From NCBI RefSeq assembly GCF_018881545.1, contig NZ_JACVQD010000001.1, positions 896,039-960,038 of the forward strand: a DNA stretch of 64,000 nucleotides, given 5' to 3'. Shown in pieces: positions 27,532 to 37,625 of this stretch (position 1 is its first letter; every line of letters begins with the position of its first letter). The stretch is from Polynucleobacter alcilacus. GTDB taxonomy: Bacteria > Pseudomonadota > Gammaproteobacteria > Burkholderiales > Burkholderiaceae. The notes beneath the pieces are model-generated. The model saw nothing but the letters and a program-made list of their open reading frames with translations. It did no database searches and was not told the origin of the DNA. The translations under genes were made by a program, and so were the position numbers.

Positions 27532-27747
27532 CAAAAAGAAGACCAAGACATCGCCTTCAGTAGTGCTCGCTAGTAACTCATTGCCCGTTTGCTTAGCAAA
27601 CGCAGGAAAGTCATGGGCAGCCCCTGCATCGGTTGCCTTCACCTTCAAGACCTCCCCAGATTGCATGGTTGCTAAGGCTTTCTTGGTTCGCAAAATAGGT
27701 AAGGGGCAATTCATACCAATGGCATCAACTTCTGCATTAAAAGCCAT
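27520..27747 (-). CDS. TusA-family sulfur carrier protein
   Basis: The protein is 75 residues with one SirA/TusA fold. The active cysteine lies in NCPLPIL (CPxP motif), and KVKATDAGAAHDFPAFAKQ follows as in the family. TusA proteins pass persulfide sulfur, for example to tRNA thiolation or molybdenum cofactor. Start choice: ATG 27747 has TGAGAT 7 nt upstream; an ATG at 27765 overlapping the alaS stop (ATGA) is also possible. It is coupled to alaS upstream. Confidence 0.85.
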   Translation of the reverse strand: MAFNAEVDAIGMNCPLPILRTKKALATMQSGEVLKVKATDAGAAHDFPAFAKQTGNELLASTTEGDVLVFFLKRR

Positions 27748-27761
27748 ATTGATCTCATCAA

Positions 27762-30386
27762 TCATTTGCTAGCCACCCAATCTTTAACGCCATTCAATGC
27801 GGCATCTAACTTACTGGGGTCGTTTCCGCCAGCCATTGCCATTTCTGGTTTGCCTCCGCCTTTCCCTCCTACTTGCAAGGCGACAAAGTTCACGAGATCT
27901 CCTGCTTTCACTTTTCCAATCGAATCCGCCGTGACGCCAGCAATCAGACTTACCTTATCACCTTGGACTGAAGCTAGTACGATAGCCGCTGTTTTGAGTT
28001 TTGCTTTGAGTGCGTCCATAGTTTCACGTAAGACTCCGGCATCGGCACCGTCTAAGCGGGCTGCCAATACTGTGATACCGTTTACCTCAATGGCTTGGCC
28101 AGCCAGTTCATCGCCTTGGCTAGCGGCCAATTTGGAGTTCGCTTTTTCTAATTCGCGTTCTGCTTGACGCAGACTATCTTGCAGCTGAGCAACTCGATTT
28201 ACCAAATCACCTGGATGTGTTTTAAGGAGCGCTGCAGCTTCATTGATTTTGTCCTCTAAGCCCTGTAAGAAATGCAGGGCATTGCTGCCAGTCACGGCTT
28301 CAATACGACGAATACCGGCAGCAACACCGCCTTCAGAAACAATCTTCAAGCTGCCAATATCGCCAGTGCGAGATACGTGTGTTCCACCACATAACTCTTT
28401 AGAACTGCCTATTTCTAGGACGCGGACTTCAGCGCCATACTTTTCACCAAAGAGCATCATGGCGCCAGTCTTCTGGGCATCCTCTAAGGACATTACCTTG
28501 CCTGAAGTGGCTGTGTTCTGCAGAATCTCTTGATTAACAATGTCTTCTATTTTGCGAATTTGTTCTGCAGTAATCGGTGCATGATGAGTAAAGTCAAAGC
28601 GCGTTTTCGTTGCATCCACTAGCGAACCCTTTTGCTGCACATGATCACCCAAAACCTCACGTAAGGCTTTATGCAAAATATGGGTAGCACTGTGATTGCG
28701 CATCGTGTCGGATCTTTGTTGGGTATCCACCAACGCATTTAGAACATCTCCTACTGTGAGCTCACCCTCAAGCAACTCACCCTGATGCCCAAAGACATCG
28801 GCTTGAATCTTGAAGGTATCCTCTACCGCGAAACGGACAGATTCATTACGAAGCTCACCTTTATCACCAACTTGGCCGCCTGATTCAGCATAGAAAGGCG
28901 TGTGATCTAGAACGATGACTACTGAGTCTCCTGCTTTGACAGACTGGACAGCTGAGCCATCTACGTATAGACCTGTTACCTTGGCGCCCTCATGTTTGAG
29001 AGTGTCATAACCATGGAACTGGGTAGGTTTACCTTTGTAATCTAAGCCTTGGGCCACTTTGAATTTGCCTGCTGCTCTAGCTTGATCACGCTGCTTTTGC
29101 ATTGCCACTTCAAATCCGGCAGCATCCACAGTAACCCCACGCTCACGACAGACGTCAGCAGTGAGATCCAGCGGGAAACCAAAAGTGTCGTGTAGACGGA
29201 ATACAGTTTCGCCATCAACCACTTTGGTGCCGCCCGCTAAAGCGGCATCCAAAATTTCCATCCCATTTGCAATCGTTTGGAAGAAGCGCTCTTCTTCCTG
29301 CCTCAGTACTTCACTGACTTTATCTTGAGCAATGCGTAACTCTGGATAGGCATCACCCATCTCTTTTACGAGTGCAGGTACCAATTGATAAAAGAATGGC
29401 TTACGTGCGCCCAATTTATAACCATGTCGAATCGCACGACGCGCAATCCGGCGTAATACGTAACCACGGCCAGCATTACCTGGAATAACACCGTCCACAA
29501 CGATAAAGCTACATGCACGAATATGGTCAGCGATCACTTTTAGTGAAGGGCTTTGTGCGTCACACTGATCGCCACCAGCAGCATCTACTGCATCCTTGGC
29601 AGCTTTAAGAAGATTGACGAAGAGGTCGATCTCATAATTGGAATGCACGTGCTGTAAGACAGCAGCAATCCGCTCAAGGCCCATACCCGTATCCACGCTA
29701 GGCTTAGGCAGTGGGTGCATCACACCTGCTTCATCGCGATTGAACTGCATGAACACGTTATTCCAAATTTCAATAAAACGATCCCCATCTTCATCGGGGC
29801 TGCCAGGAGGACCGCCAGGAATATGCTCGCCGTGGTCATAGAAAATTTCTGTGCAAGGACCGCAAGGGCCGGTGTCGCCCATCATCCAGAAATTATCTGA
29901 AGCATAGCGTGAGCCCTTGTTATCCCCAATGCGAATAATGCGTTCAGCCGGGATGCCGATTTGATCTTTCCAAATGGCATACGCTTCATCATCTTCAGCA
30001 TAGACCGTGACTAAGAGTTTTTCTTTAGGTAGCTGAAATACCCCCGTCAATAAATCCCAAGCGAATTGAATCGCATCTTTCTTAAAGTAATCCCCAAAGG
30101 AGAAATTACCCAACATCTCAAAAAAGGTATGGTGACGTGCGGTATAGCCGACGTTATCCAAGTCATTGTGTTTGCCACCAGCCCGGATACACTTTTGTGC
30201 AGTAGTCGCACGGTTATAAGGACGCTTATCAAAGCCTAAAAACACATCCTTAAACTGGTTCATCCCTGCATTGGTGAATAGCAGTGTTGGATCATCCCCG
30301 GGCACTACTGGGCTCGACGGAACAATTTGGTGGCCCTTTTGGGCAAAGAAATCCAGGTAGGCCTGGCGAATTTGGGAAACTTTCAT
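27762..30386 (-). CDS. alaS: Alanyl-tRNA synthetase
   Basis: The protein is 874 residues, full length. The class II aminoacylation domain (1-460) is followed by the editing domain with the zinc ligands [10 protein letters not shown] and [13 protein letters not shown], then the C-terminal C-Ala domain ([15 protein letters not shown]). It charges tRNA-Ala and clears Ser/Gly mischarging. No Shine-Dalgarno sequence precedes the ATG, and a GATAAT element ends 8 nt before it. A perfect palindrome lies just upstream (30411-30432). Confidence 0.97.
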   Translation of the reverse strand: MKVSQIRQAYLDFFAQKGHQIVPSSPVVPGDDPTLLFTNAGMNQFKDVFLGFDKRPYNRATTAQKCIRAGGKHNDLDNVGYTARHHTFFEMLGNFSFGDYFKKDAIQFAWDLLTGVFQLPKEKLLVTVYAEDDEAYAIWKDQIGIPAERIIRIGDNKGSRYASDNFWMMGDTGPCGPCTEIFYDHGEHIPGGPPGSPDEDGDRFIEIWNNVFMQFNRDEAGVMHPLPKPSVDTGMGLERIAAVLQHVHSNYEIDLFVNLLKAAKDAVDAAGGDQCDAQSPSLKVIADHIRACSFIVVDGVIPGNAGRGYVLRRIARRAIRHGYKLGARKPFFYQLVPALVKEMGDAYPELRIAQDKVSEVLRQEEERFFQTIANGMEILDAALAGGTKVVDGETVFRLHDTFGFPLDLTADVCRERGVTVDAAGFEVAMQKQRDQARAAGKFKVAQGLDYKGKPTQFHGYDTLKHEGAKVTGLYVDGSAVQSVKAGDSVVIVLDHTPFYAESGGQVGDKGELRNESVRFAVEDTFKIQADVFGHQGELLEGELTVGDVLNALVDTQQRSDTMRNHSATHILHKALREVLGDHVQQKGSLVDATKTRFDFTHHAPITAEQIRKIEDIVNQEILQNTATSGKVMSLEDAQKTGAMMLFGEKYGAEVRVLEIGSSKELCGGTHVSRTGDIGSLKIVSEGGVAAGIRRIEAVTGSNALHFLQGLEDKINEAAALLKTHPGDLVNRVAQLQDSLRQAERELEKANSKLAASQGDELAGQAIEVNGITVLAARLDGADAGVLRETMDALKAKLKTAAIVLASVQGDKVSLIAGVTADSIGKVKAGDLVNFVALQVGGKGGGKPEMAMAGGNDPSKLDAALNGVKDWVASK

Positions 30387-30393
30387 AGAAATA

Positions 30394-30399
30394 ATTATC
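30394..30399 (-). promoter_or_regulatory. Candidate alaS -10 element next to the start codon
   Basis: GATAAT on the minus strand is separated from TTGCCC (a 4/6 -35) by 17 bp. Seven bases follow before the alaS ATG, so transcription would begin at or beside the start codon. Confidence 0.45.
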
Positions 30400-30410
30400 G
30401 CATTGGCACC

Positions 30411-30432
30411 TGTCTAGGGCAAACCCTAGACA
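30411..30432. promoter_or_regulatory. Perfect palindrome between alaS and tctB
   Basis: TGTCTAGGG and CCCTAGACA form a perfect 9-bp inverted repeat around CAAA. It covers the proposed alaS -35 region and its right arm contains TAGACA, a 5/6 -35 match for a plus-strand promoter with TACAAT at 30452-30457 (19-bp spacing). E. coli AlaRS is known to repress its own gene through a palindrome at the promoter; a similar role here is inference. Confidence 0.55.
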
Positions 30433-30511
30433 ATAGACCCCTTAGGTGCCTTACAATCCCACAACATCAATAAATAGATCGGCACTTAAGTCGATACATA
30501 AGGAGCGTATC

Positions 30512-30973
30512 TTGAAAATTCGCAATCAACGGGATTTTGGGGCTGGGATCATGTATATGGTCATCGGCATCTTCTTTACCTTTGTCGCAACCGGTTACCA
30601 AATGGGTACTGCTGCCAAAATGGGTCCGGGCTACTTTCCCTTCTATCTAGGGCTCTTAATGACCCTCTTGGGCTTACTGGTACTAGTAAAATCCTTTAGC
30701 GCTAAAGCAGCGATTGAAAAGATCCCAAAATTCAACTGGCGAATCATTGCGCAAATCACTGGCGCCGTAGTGCTTTATGGACTACTACTTCCAAGGCTTG
30801 GTTTCCTGGTGGCCGTCATTGTTCTAGTCTTTGTATCTGCAAGCGCAAGTAAAGAATTCACCTGGAAAGGCACCGCGATTAATGCTGCCTTTTTAGTCGC
30901 ATTTACGTATTCCGTGTTTGTGCTGGGCTTAAAACTCCAGTTCCCACTCTTGCCTGCATTCCTACAACAATAA
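30512..30973 (+). CDS. Tripartite tricarboxylate transporter small membrane subunit (TctB family)
   Basis: The protein is 153 residues with four hydrophobic helices; MGPGYFPFYLGLLMTLLG is the family signature. A TTG start at 30512 is chosen because AAGGAGC lies 6 nt upstream and the protein then begins KIRNQRDFG as in TctB; the frame is open to an ATG at 30446 without a ribosome site. With TctA it forms the membrane part of a binding-protein-dependent secondary transporter. It precedes tctA by 19 bp. Confidence 0.87.
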   Translation: MKIRNQRDFGAGIMYMVIGIFFTFVATGYQMGTAAKMGPGYFPFYLGLLMTLLGLLVLVKSFSAKAAIEKIPKFNWRIIAQITGAVVLYGLLLPRLGFLVAVIVLVFVSASASKEFTWKGTAINAAFLVAFTYSVFVLGLKLQFPLLPAFLQQ

Positions 30974-30992
30974 CGAACCGGGACTCTGAAAA

Positions 30993-32495
30993 ATGGATTT
31001 ATTTGCTAACTTAGCTCTCGGTTTCGAAACCGCGTTCACCCTACAAAATCTTCTTTACTGTCTGATCGGCTGCGTCTTAGGAACTCTGATTGGCGTTTTG
31101 CCTGGCTTAGGCCCTATCGCGACGATTGCGATGCTGTTGCCAGCTACCTATGCACTGCCTCCAATCGCTGCCTTGATTATGTTGGCCGGTATTTATTACG
31201 GCTCACAATACGGCGGCTCCACCACTGCAATTCTCCTGAATATTCCGGGGGAGACGTCGTCGGTAGTCACCGCAATCGATGGCTACCAAATGGCCCGTAA
31301 TGGTCGAGCGGGTGTAGCTTTGTTCACTGCTGGTATGGGCTCCTTCTTTGCAGGTTGCGTAGCCACTTTAGTGTTAGCTGCCTTTGCTGCGCCACTTTCA
31401 CAACTCGCATTTAAGTTCGGTCCCGCTGAATACTTCTCCTTAATGGTCTTAGGTTTAATTGGTGCGGTTGTGTTGGCATCCGGTTCTTTGATCAAAGCGA
31501 TTGGCATGATCATCTTAGGCCTCTTGATGGGCATTATTGGTACTGACGTGAACTCAGGGGTATCGCGCTATGCCTTTGACATTCCAGAATTGAGCGACGG
31601 TATTGGCTTCGTTGCCGTAGCGATGGGTGTATTTGGTTTTGCTGAAATCATGGGTAACTTGGAGAAAACTGGTGAGGATGAGGGCTTCTTAAACAAGATG
31701 ACCACCATGATTCCAACCAAGCAAGATATAAAGCGGATGATCCCCTCGATTCTGCGTGGCACCACTATTGGTTCTATCTTAGGTATTCTGCCTGGTGGCG
31801 GAGCTGCCTTGGCTGCGTTCGGTGCTTACTCTGTTGAGAAAAAATCTTCCAAATACAGTCATGAATTCGGTAAAGGTGCTATTGAAGGTGTTGCTGGGCC
31901 AGAGTCAGCCAACAACGCTGCCGCGCAAACCTCATTTATCCCATTGCTGACTTTAGGGATTCCACCAAACGCCGTGATGGCTTTGATGGTTGGTGCGATG
32001 ACGATTCATAACATTCAACCAGGTCCACAGGTAATGACCAGCAACCCAGCATTGTTCTGGGGTCTGATTGCTTCCATGTGGATTGGTAACGTAATGTTGA
32101 TTCTCTTGAACTTGCCCCTCATTGGTATCTGGGTCAAACTTCTGAAGATTCCTTACCGCTTCCTCTACCCAGCGATCTTGGTGTTCTGCTGTATCGGCGT
32201 GTACACCGTGAACAACACGGTATTTGACGTCTACGTGACTGCTGGCTTTGGCTTGATCGGTTACCTATTCTTCAAACTGGGTTGCGAACCTCCGCCATTG
32301 CTCTTGGGCTTTGTGCTCGGACCAATGATGGAAGAGAACTTCCGTCGCGCTCTTTTACTGTCTCGGGGTGATTTCACAACCTTCTTGACCCGCCCACTCT
32401 CCTTGGGATTGCTGATTGCAGCGGCTCTCTTGGTAGTGATCGTAGCCTTACCAGCGGTGAAGAAGACTCGCGAAGAGGCATTCGTAGAGGATTAA
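30993..32495 (+). CDS. Tripartite tricarboxylate transporter large membrane subunit (TctA family)
   Basis: The protein is 500 residues with about twelve hydrophobic helices. The two conserved loops [17 protein letters not shown] and [17 protein letters not shown] and the motif [15 protein letters not shown] are intact. TctA is the channel subunit importing organic acids with a periplasmic TctC protein. No TctC gene lies next to it, so the binding protein must be encoded elsewhere; the substrate cannot be predicted. A strong terminator follows. Confidence 0.93.
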   Translation: MDLFANLALGFETAFTLQNLLYCLIGCVLGTLIGVLPGLGPIATIAMLLPATYALPPIAALIMLAGIYYGSQYGGSTTAILLNIPGETSSVVTAIDGYQMARNGRAGVALFTAGMGSFFAGCVATLVLAAFAAPLSQLAFKFGPAEYFSLMVLGLIGAVVLASGSLIKAIGMIILGLLMGIIGTDVNSGVSRYAFDIPELSDGIGFVAVAMGVFGFAEIMGNLEKTGEDEGFLNKMTTMIPTKQDIKRMIPSILRGTTIGSILGILPGGGAALAAFGAYSVEKKSSKYSHEFGKGAIEGVAGPESANNAAAQTSFIPLLTLGIPPNAVMALMVGAMTIHNIQPGPQVMTSNPALFWGLIASMWIGNVMLILLNLPLIGIWVKLLKIPYRFLYPAILVFCCIGVYTVNNTVFDVYVTAGFGLIGYLFFKLGCEPPPLLLGFVLGPMMEENFRRALLLSRGDFTTFLTRPLSLGLLIAAALLVVIVALPAVKKTREEAFVED

Positions 32496-32519
32496 TTCCT
32501 GCTGCCTTGATAGAAATGA

Positions 32520-32547
32520 GCCCGCAGCAGTTTGCGGGCTTTTTCTT
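32520..32547 (+). terminator. Terminator after tctA
   Basis: GCCCGCA pairs with TGCGGGC around GCAGTT and is followed by TTTTTCTTT. It lies 25 bp past the tctA stop and before glnS. Confidence 0.88.
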
Positions 32548-32567
32548 TATGGGTCAGGGGTTTTCTC

Positions 32568-32573
32568 TACAAT
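32568..32573 (+). promoter_or_regulatory. Candidate glnS -10 element next to the start codon
   Basis: TACAAT lies 6 nt before the glnS ATG, after the tctA terminator. No ribosome-binding site can fit between them. The -35 region (about 32545) is poor. Confidence 0.4.
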
Positions 32574-32579
32574 GTATTT

Positions 32580-34358
32580 ATGTCCCAAGATAGCAAACCC
32601 TCCAAAGCCAATACTGCTAACGGCGCTGTAGCCGAACCATCCAACTTCTTACGTCAGATCATTGATCATGACTTAGCAAGCGGTGCATTTAATCAACGCA
32701 CTAATTTAGCTGGAGCAGCGATTCCCTCCATCATTACGCGTTTTCCTCCAGAGCCGAATGGCTATCTCCATATTGGGCATGCCAAAAGTATTTGTCTGAA
32801 CTTTGGCCTGGCAAATGATTACAACGCTCAAGCTGGTGGTGCACGCTGCAATATGCGTCTCGATGACACCAACCCCGTTAAAGAGGATATCGAATACGCA
32901 GATAGTATTTTGGAGGCAGTTCGGTGGCTAGGGTTTGATTGGGGCACTCATCTGTACCACGCTAGCGATTACTTTGATCAGCTCTATGCGTTTGCTGAAA
33001 TTCTGATTCAGAATGGCAAAGCCTATGTTGATAGCCAAAGCGCTGATGACATTCATGCTAATCGTGGCAACTTCGGTCAAGCCGGGAAAAACAGTCCTTA
33101 TCGTGAACGCAGTCCAGAAGAAAATCTCACCCTCTTTCGCGAAATGCGCGCTGGCAAATTCAAAGATGGTGAACATGTTCTGCGACTCAAGATTGATATG
33201 GCGCATCCGAATATCGTAATGCGGGATCCGGTGGTCTACCGTATTCGCCATACTGATCATCATCGCACCGGCAGTAAATGGTGTATCTATCCCTTATATG
33301 ACTTTACCCACTGTATCTCTGATGCGCTGGAGAATGTCTCTCACTCTATTTGCACACTGGAGTTTGAGAACAATCGCCCCCTCTATGACTGGATAGTGAA
33401 TGCATTAAAAGAGCTAGGCGTCTTTAAAGACCCAGTGCCACATCAATATGAATTCGCCCGCCTCAACCTAAGCTATACCATCACCAGCAAACGGAAGTTA
33501 TTACAACTCGTTGAAGAAAAGCATGTTGATGCTTGGGATGATCCGCGTATGCCAACAATTGTCGGTATCCGGCGTCGTGGCTATACCCCAGAAAGTATTC
33601 GTTTGTTCTGTGAACGGATTGGCGTTTCTAAAGCTGATAGTTGGATTGATATGAGTACCCTTGATCAAGCGCTGCGCGATGATCTTGAAGTGCGGGCGCC
33701 CCGCGCCACTGCAGTTCTTAAGCCCCTTAAGCTCGTGATTCAAAACTATGATGCTGCCGCAAAAGAAGCTTGCTCTGCACCGCGTCACCCGCAACATCCT
33801 GAATGGGGTAATCGCGAGTTTAACTTCACACGCGAGCTCTGGATTGAAGAAGACGACTTCATGCCAGATCCAATCAAGGGATTCTTTAGGTTATTCCCAC
33901 CTATCGGTGAACAAGCTGGTAGTCGTGTACGCCTTCGTCATGGCTTTGTGATTGAATGTACTGGCTTTGAGACTGATGCCAATGGCAAAGTGATCCAAGT
34001 CAACGCAAACTATTTCCCAGATAGTAAAAGTGGTACACCGGGATCAAATAACTACAAGGTGAAGGGTAATATTCACTGGATCAGCGCTGCAGAAGCCATT
34101 CCTACTGAGGTTCGCTTGTACGACCATCTCTTCACTGATCCTCATCCAGATAGTGGGGAGAAGAATTTCTTAGATGCTATTAATCACAACTCCAAGCAAA
34201 CTATTACCGCCTATCTTGAGCCTTGCATGAAAGATGTTCAAGCAGAAGAGCACTTTCAGTTTGAACGCCATGGCTACTTTGTTGCCGACATAAAGGATTC
34301 AAAACCGGGTCAGCCAGTATTCAATCGTACCGTTGGCCTTAAGGATTCTTGGAAATAG
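32580..34358 (+). CDS. glnS: Glutaminyl-tRNA synthetase
   Basis: The protein is 592 residues, a class I synthetase of GlnRS type, not GluRS: the HIGH motif is PPEPNGYLHIGHAKSI, the second signature SKRKLL, and the C-terminal beta-barrel anticodon domain is present. It charges tRNA-Gln directly. ATG 32580 is chosen because homology begins soon after; the frame is open upstream across the tctA terminator. Its end overlaps the convergent epimerase gene by 20 bp. Confidence 0.96.
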   Translation: MSQDSKPSKANTANGAVAEPSNFLRQIIDHDLASGAFNQRTNLAGAAIPSIITRFPPEPNGYLHIGHAKSICLNFGLANDYNAQAGGARCNMRLDDTNPVKEDIEYADSILEAVRWLGFDWGTHLYHASDYFDQLYAFAEILIQNGKAYVDSQSADDIHANRGNFGQAGKNSPYRERSPEENLTLFREMRAGKFKDGEHVLRLKIDMAHPNIVMRDPVVYRIRHTDHHRTGSKWCIYPLYDFTHCISDALENVSHSICTLEFENNRPLYDWIVNALKELGVFKDPVPHQYEFARLNLSYTITSKRKLLQLVEEKHVDAWDDPRMPTIVGIRRRGYTPESIRLFCERIGVSKADSWIDMSTLDQALRDDLEVRAPRATAVLKPLKLVIQNYDAAAKEACSAPRHPQHPEWGNREFNFTRELWIEEDDFMPDPIKGFFRLFPPIGEQAGSRVRLRHGFVIECTGFETDANGKVIQVNANYFPDSKSGTPGSNNYKVKGNIHWISAAEAIPTEVRLYDHLFTDPHPDSGEKNFLDAINHNSKQTITAYLEPCMKDVQAEEHFQFERHGYFVADIKDSKPGQPVFNRTVGLKDSWK

Positions 34359-35235
34359 TTTTCAAGAAATGCGCTACGCTGGGATAGCGTAGCGGCGTCT
34401 TCAACTCATGAAGTCGGGTGTTCGTAACCCGTCTGGACTCCCGCATAAATGACCACAGCATCGGACTAACCCTGTTTTTAAGTTCGCTGGCTGGCATTCG
34501 AGGTGGGCGATCCATACCAAATGCATCAGCTACTTCATCGAAGTAATCCCCCATTTTGGTTTCACCACCATCGCAAGTGTTGATGATTCTCTGGGGTTTG
34601 CCGTGATACACCGCTGCACACACTAGTCTTGCCAAATCATCACTATGAATATGATTGGAATACGCATCCTCTTCCGGAAGTAAAGCAGGTGTTTGAGACT
34701 GAATCCGCTCAAGCGGCAAACGGTCAGAGGCATATATTCCAGGCACGCGCAAAATTGTTAAAGCAACACCATGGGCTGGAGCCCATAAACGCAATATACG
34801 CTCTGCATCCACTCTTCTTTTGGCCCGCTCACTTTCAGGGCTTACTGGGGTAGCCTCACTCACTTTTTCACCCCGATGGTTGCCGTATACACCTGTGGTG
34901 CTGATGTAGATCAGGCGGCGGACGGTATTAGAGCCTTGGGATAAAATTCGGATTAGGTTGCGGGTTCGGCAATCACGATTACCGTGGTTTTGGGGTGGCG
35001 CTAAATGAATGACGGTTTGAGCTAAACCGGAAAGGCGCCATAAGGTTTCTGGCTTATCCAGATTCCCCAAAATTGGAGTCGCGCCAACCTCCCTCAACTC
35101 CTGAAGACGACTTGGTGAAGAAGTTAATGCAAATACTCGATGACTGCGGGAAAGCTGCTTTACTATCCGAAGACCAATGTCACCGCAGCCAATAATCAGG
35201 ATTGAAGGTTTACCAAAAGATTGCATAAGTGACAT
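34339..35235 (-). CDS. NAD(P)-dependent epimerase/dehydratase-like protein (atypical SDR)
   Basis: The protein is 298 residues. A Rossmann nucleotide loop opens it (IIGCGDIGLRIVKQL, residues about 12-26); YISTTGVYGNHRGEKV carries the SDR tyrosine region (SxxGVYG) as in YeeZ-like proteins; ILRVPGIYA follows. The substrate is unknown. It is divergent from the ferredoxin-reductase gene and overlaps the end of glnS by 20 bp on the opposite strand. Confidence 0.85.
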   Translation of the reverse strand: MSLMQSFGKPSILIIGCGDIGLRIVKQLSRSHRVFALTSSPSRLQELREVGATPILGNLDKPETLWRLSGLAQTVIHLAPPQNHGNRDCRTRNLIRILSQGSNTVRRLIYISTTGVYGNHRGEKVSEATPVSPESERAKRRVDAERILRLWAPAHGVALTILRVPGIYASDRLPLERIQSQTPALLPEEDAYSNHIHSDDLARLVCAAVYHGKPQRIINTCDGGETKMGDYFDEVADAFGMDRPPRMPASELKNRVSPMLWSFMRESRRVTNTRLHELKTPLRYPSVAHFLKTISKNP

Positions 35236-35262
35236 CGTAACGATTTATTGAAAGGAATGAGA

Positions 35263-36303
35263 GTGTCTTATCAGGTCACGCTCAAAACGAGCGGCAAAGA
35301 ATTTACCGTAAACCAGGATGAAACCCTTCTGGAAGCCGCCCTACGCCAACGCATTAACTTACCTTATGGCTGTAAAAACGGTGCCTGCGGATCCTGCAAA
35401 GGCAAAGTCATAGAAGGTCAGCTAAGGCATGGCCAACACAGCGAGAGCGCTCTCAGCAAAGCTGACGAGACTTCTGGCGGCACCTTATTTTGCTGTGCCC
35501 ATCCTCTGTCCGATCTCATCATTGAGGCTCGGGAAGTTCAGGGCGCTGGCGATATTGCCATTCGTAAAGTGCCTTGTCGTGTCAATTCAATTAGCAATCC
35601 TAGCAAGGATGTTGCCATCCTCAAGCTTCAGCTTCCCGCAGCCGAGCGCTTTCAGTTCTTGGCTGGGCAGTATTTAGAATTTCTACTCAAAGATGGTCAG
35701 CGGCGTGCCTACTCGATTGCCAATGCTCCGGATCAAGAAGGTCCGCTTGAGCTGCATATTCGCCATTTACCTGGTGGCCTCTTTACAGATTTTGTCTTTG
35801 GAGCAAATTCCCCTGCATTAAAAGAAAAAGATATTCTGCGTTTCGAGGGCCCCTTGGGTAGCTTCTTCCTTAGAGAGGATTCTAAAAAGCCCCTCATCTT
35901 TGTTGCCGCTGGTACTGGCCTTGCCCCAATTAAATCGATCATTGAACAAATGCAAGCCAAGAAGATTAATCGACCAATTGAACTCTACTGGGGTGGACGT
36001 CGTCCAAGCGATCTCTATCTCCATGATTTGTGCAAAACCTGGGAAAAAGAGATCCCCAATTTCAAGTACATCCCGGTAATTTCGGATGGTTTAGCAGAGG
36101 ACAACTGGCGCGGTCGCACGGGCTTTGTTCATCAAGCTGCCATGGCAGACCACCCCAATATGAAGGACTTTCAGGTCTACGCCTGTGGAGCTCCGGTAAT
36201 GGTAAATGCGGCCCGAGAGGACTTTTCATCGAAGTGTCATCTGCCCGAGGAAGAATTCTTCGCAGATTCTTTTACCAGCGCGGCTGATTTAGCCACCAAC
36301 TAA
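35263..36303 (+). CDS. Ferredoxin-NAD(P)H reductase fusion (CDP-6-deoxy-glucoseen reductase-like)
   Basis: The protein is 346 residues. An N-terminal plant-type 2Fe-2S ferredoxin domain has C37, C42, C45 and C77/78 (GCKNGACGSCKGKV, FCC). An FAD domain (RAYSIANAP) and an NAD domain (FVAAGTGLAPIKSIIEQM) follow. This is the electron-transfer architecture of CDP-6-deoxy-delta-3,4-glucoseen reductase and of oxygenase reductases. No sugar genes are nearby, so it may serve the Rieske oxygenase (12483) or another partner. The GTG at 35263 has AAAGGA 6 nt upstream; ATG 35257 and TTG 35248 are in frame but badly spaced. Confidence 0.88.
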   Translation: MSYQVTLKTSGKEFTVNQDETLLEAALRQRINLPYGCKNGACGSCKGKVIEGQLRHGQHSESALSKADETSGGTLFCCAHPLSDLIIEAREVQGAGDIAIRKVPCRVNSISNPSKDVAILKLQLPAAERFQFLAGQYLEFLLKDGQRRAYSIANAPDQEGPLELHIRHLPGGLFTDFVFGANSPALKEKDILRFEGPLGSFFLREDSKKPLIFVAAGTGLAPIKSIIEQMQAKKINRPIELYWGGRRPSDLYLHDLCKTWEKEIPNFKYIPVISDGLAEDNWRGRTGFVHQAAMADHPNMKDFQVYACGAPVMVNAAREDFSSKCHLPEEEFFADSFTSAADLATN

Positions 36304-36359
36304 TCCTCCCATAACGTTAGATAATAGAAACTTCATTAGCCTTTTTACCTAGAGCCCGT

Positions 36360-37553
36360 ATGAATAAGCCAGCCCAAATCCTCGATACACATTCAGTGAT
36401 GTTTATCACCCAAAGACCAGAAATCATCATGGTTGAAGGTAATGGCTCATGGTTAACCGATAACAACGGCAAGCGCTATTTAGATTTTTTACAAGGATGG
36501 GCGGTCAATTGCTTGGGTCATTGCAATCCAGGAATGATTGAGGCACTCAATGCGCAAGCAAAGAAGCTTATCAATTCAAGTCCCGCCTTCTATAACGAGC
36601 CGATGATTGGCCTTTCTAATCTTCTAACTGCAAATAGCTGTTTCGACAAAGTATTTTTTGCTAATAGTGGCGCCGAAGCAAATGAGGGTGCCCTTAAGTT
36701 GGCGCGTAAATGGGGTCAGCTTAACAAGTCAGGCGCATTTGAGATCATTACTTTTGATCACAGCTTTCATGGGCGCACATTAGCAACGATGAGCGCATCT
36801 GGAAAACCGGGTTGGGATACGATGTTTGCACCTCAAGTTGGCGGCTTTCCAAAGGCAGATTTAAATGATTTGGATTCCGTCAAAAAATTGGTGACTAATA
36901 AAACTGTTGCAGTCATGTTAGAGCCCGTTCAAGGCGAAGGTGGCGTCATTCCCACTACCCTAGAATTTATGCGTGAGCTACGGAAGTTCACCAGGGAAAA
37001 TAATATTCTCTTAATTGCAGATGAAGTTCAGGCTGGTTGTGGACGCACCGGTACCCTTTTTGCTTATCAGCATTACGGGATTGAGCCTGACATCATGACT
37101 TTAGGTAAAGGGATCGGTGGTGGCGTGCCTCTTGCTGCTTTGCTAGCCACGAATGCTGCAGCTTGCTTTGTTCCTGGAGATCAGGGTGGCACCTATAACG
37201 GCAACCCTCTCATGACAGCGGTGGGTATGAGCGTTATTGAACAATTACTGGCACCAGGATTTTTAGAAAGTGTGAAAGCTAAGGGTGAATTACTCAAATC
37301 AGAATTACTCAAACTTTGCATTGAATTTAATCTAGAAGGTGAGCGTGGTGAAGGTTTATTACGCGCCTTGATGCTTGGTAGAGACATTGGTGGAAAACTC
37401 GTTGAACTCGCTCGCGAGCGCCGTCCTGAAGGCTTATTAATTAACTCGCCAAAAGCGGACTTATTGCGCTTTATGCCTGCCTTGAATATCAGTGATGATG
37501 AAATACTTCAGATGTGCAATATGCTACGCGAGTTACTTCAACAGGTAGATTAA
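36360..37553 (+). CDS. argD: Acetylornithine transaminase family (class III PLP aminotransferase)
   Basis: The protein is 397 residues, fold-type I. ANSGAEANEGALKLAR holds the cofactor phosphate, DEVQAGCGRTG the pyridine ring, and K250 in TLGKGIGGG is the Schiff-base lysine. Length and motifs fit acetylornithine/succinyldiaminopimelate aminotransferase; another omega-amino donor is possible. argF and argG lie 20 kb away in this window. It follows the reductase by 56 bp. Confidence 0.87.
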   Translation: MNKPAQILDTHSVMFITQRPEIIMVEGNGSWLTDNNGKRYLDFLQGWAVNCLGHCNPGMIEALNAQAKKLINSSPAFYNEPMIGLSNLLTANSCFDKVFFANSGAEANEGALKLARKWGQLNKSGAFEIITFDHSFHGRTLATMSASGKPGWDTMFAPQVGGFPKADLNDLDSVKKLVTNKTVAVMLEPVQGEGGVIPTTLEFMRELRKFTRENNILLIADEVQAGCGRTGTLFAYQHYGIEPDIMTLGKGIGGGVPLAALLATNAAACFVPGDQGGTYNGNPLMTAVGMSVIEQLLAPGFLESVKAKGELLKSELLKLCIEFNLEGERGEGLLRALMLGRDIGGKLVELARERRPEGLLINSPKADLLRFMPALNISDDEILQMCNMLRELLQQVD

Positions 37554-37596
37554 GTCTATTTGCTTTTGACTTGCTCGACTACTTGCCTGAATAAAA

Positions 37597-37625
37597 TCAA
37601 TACTGCAGTCAATACTTCAGTCAAT
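37597..37625. repeat. 12-bp tandem repeat at the ispH stop codon
   Basis: TCAATACTGCAG is followed directly by TCAATACTTCAG and TCAAT (2.4 units, one mismatch). It spans the ispH stop codon. Confidence 0.7.
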
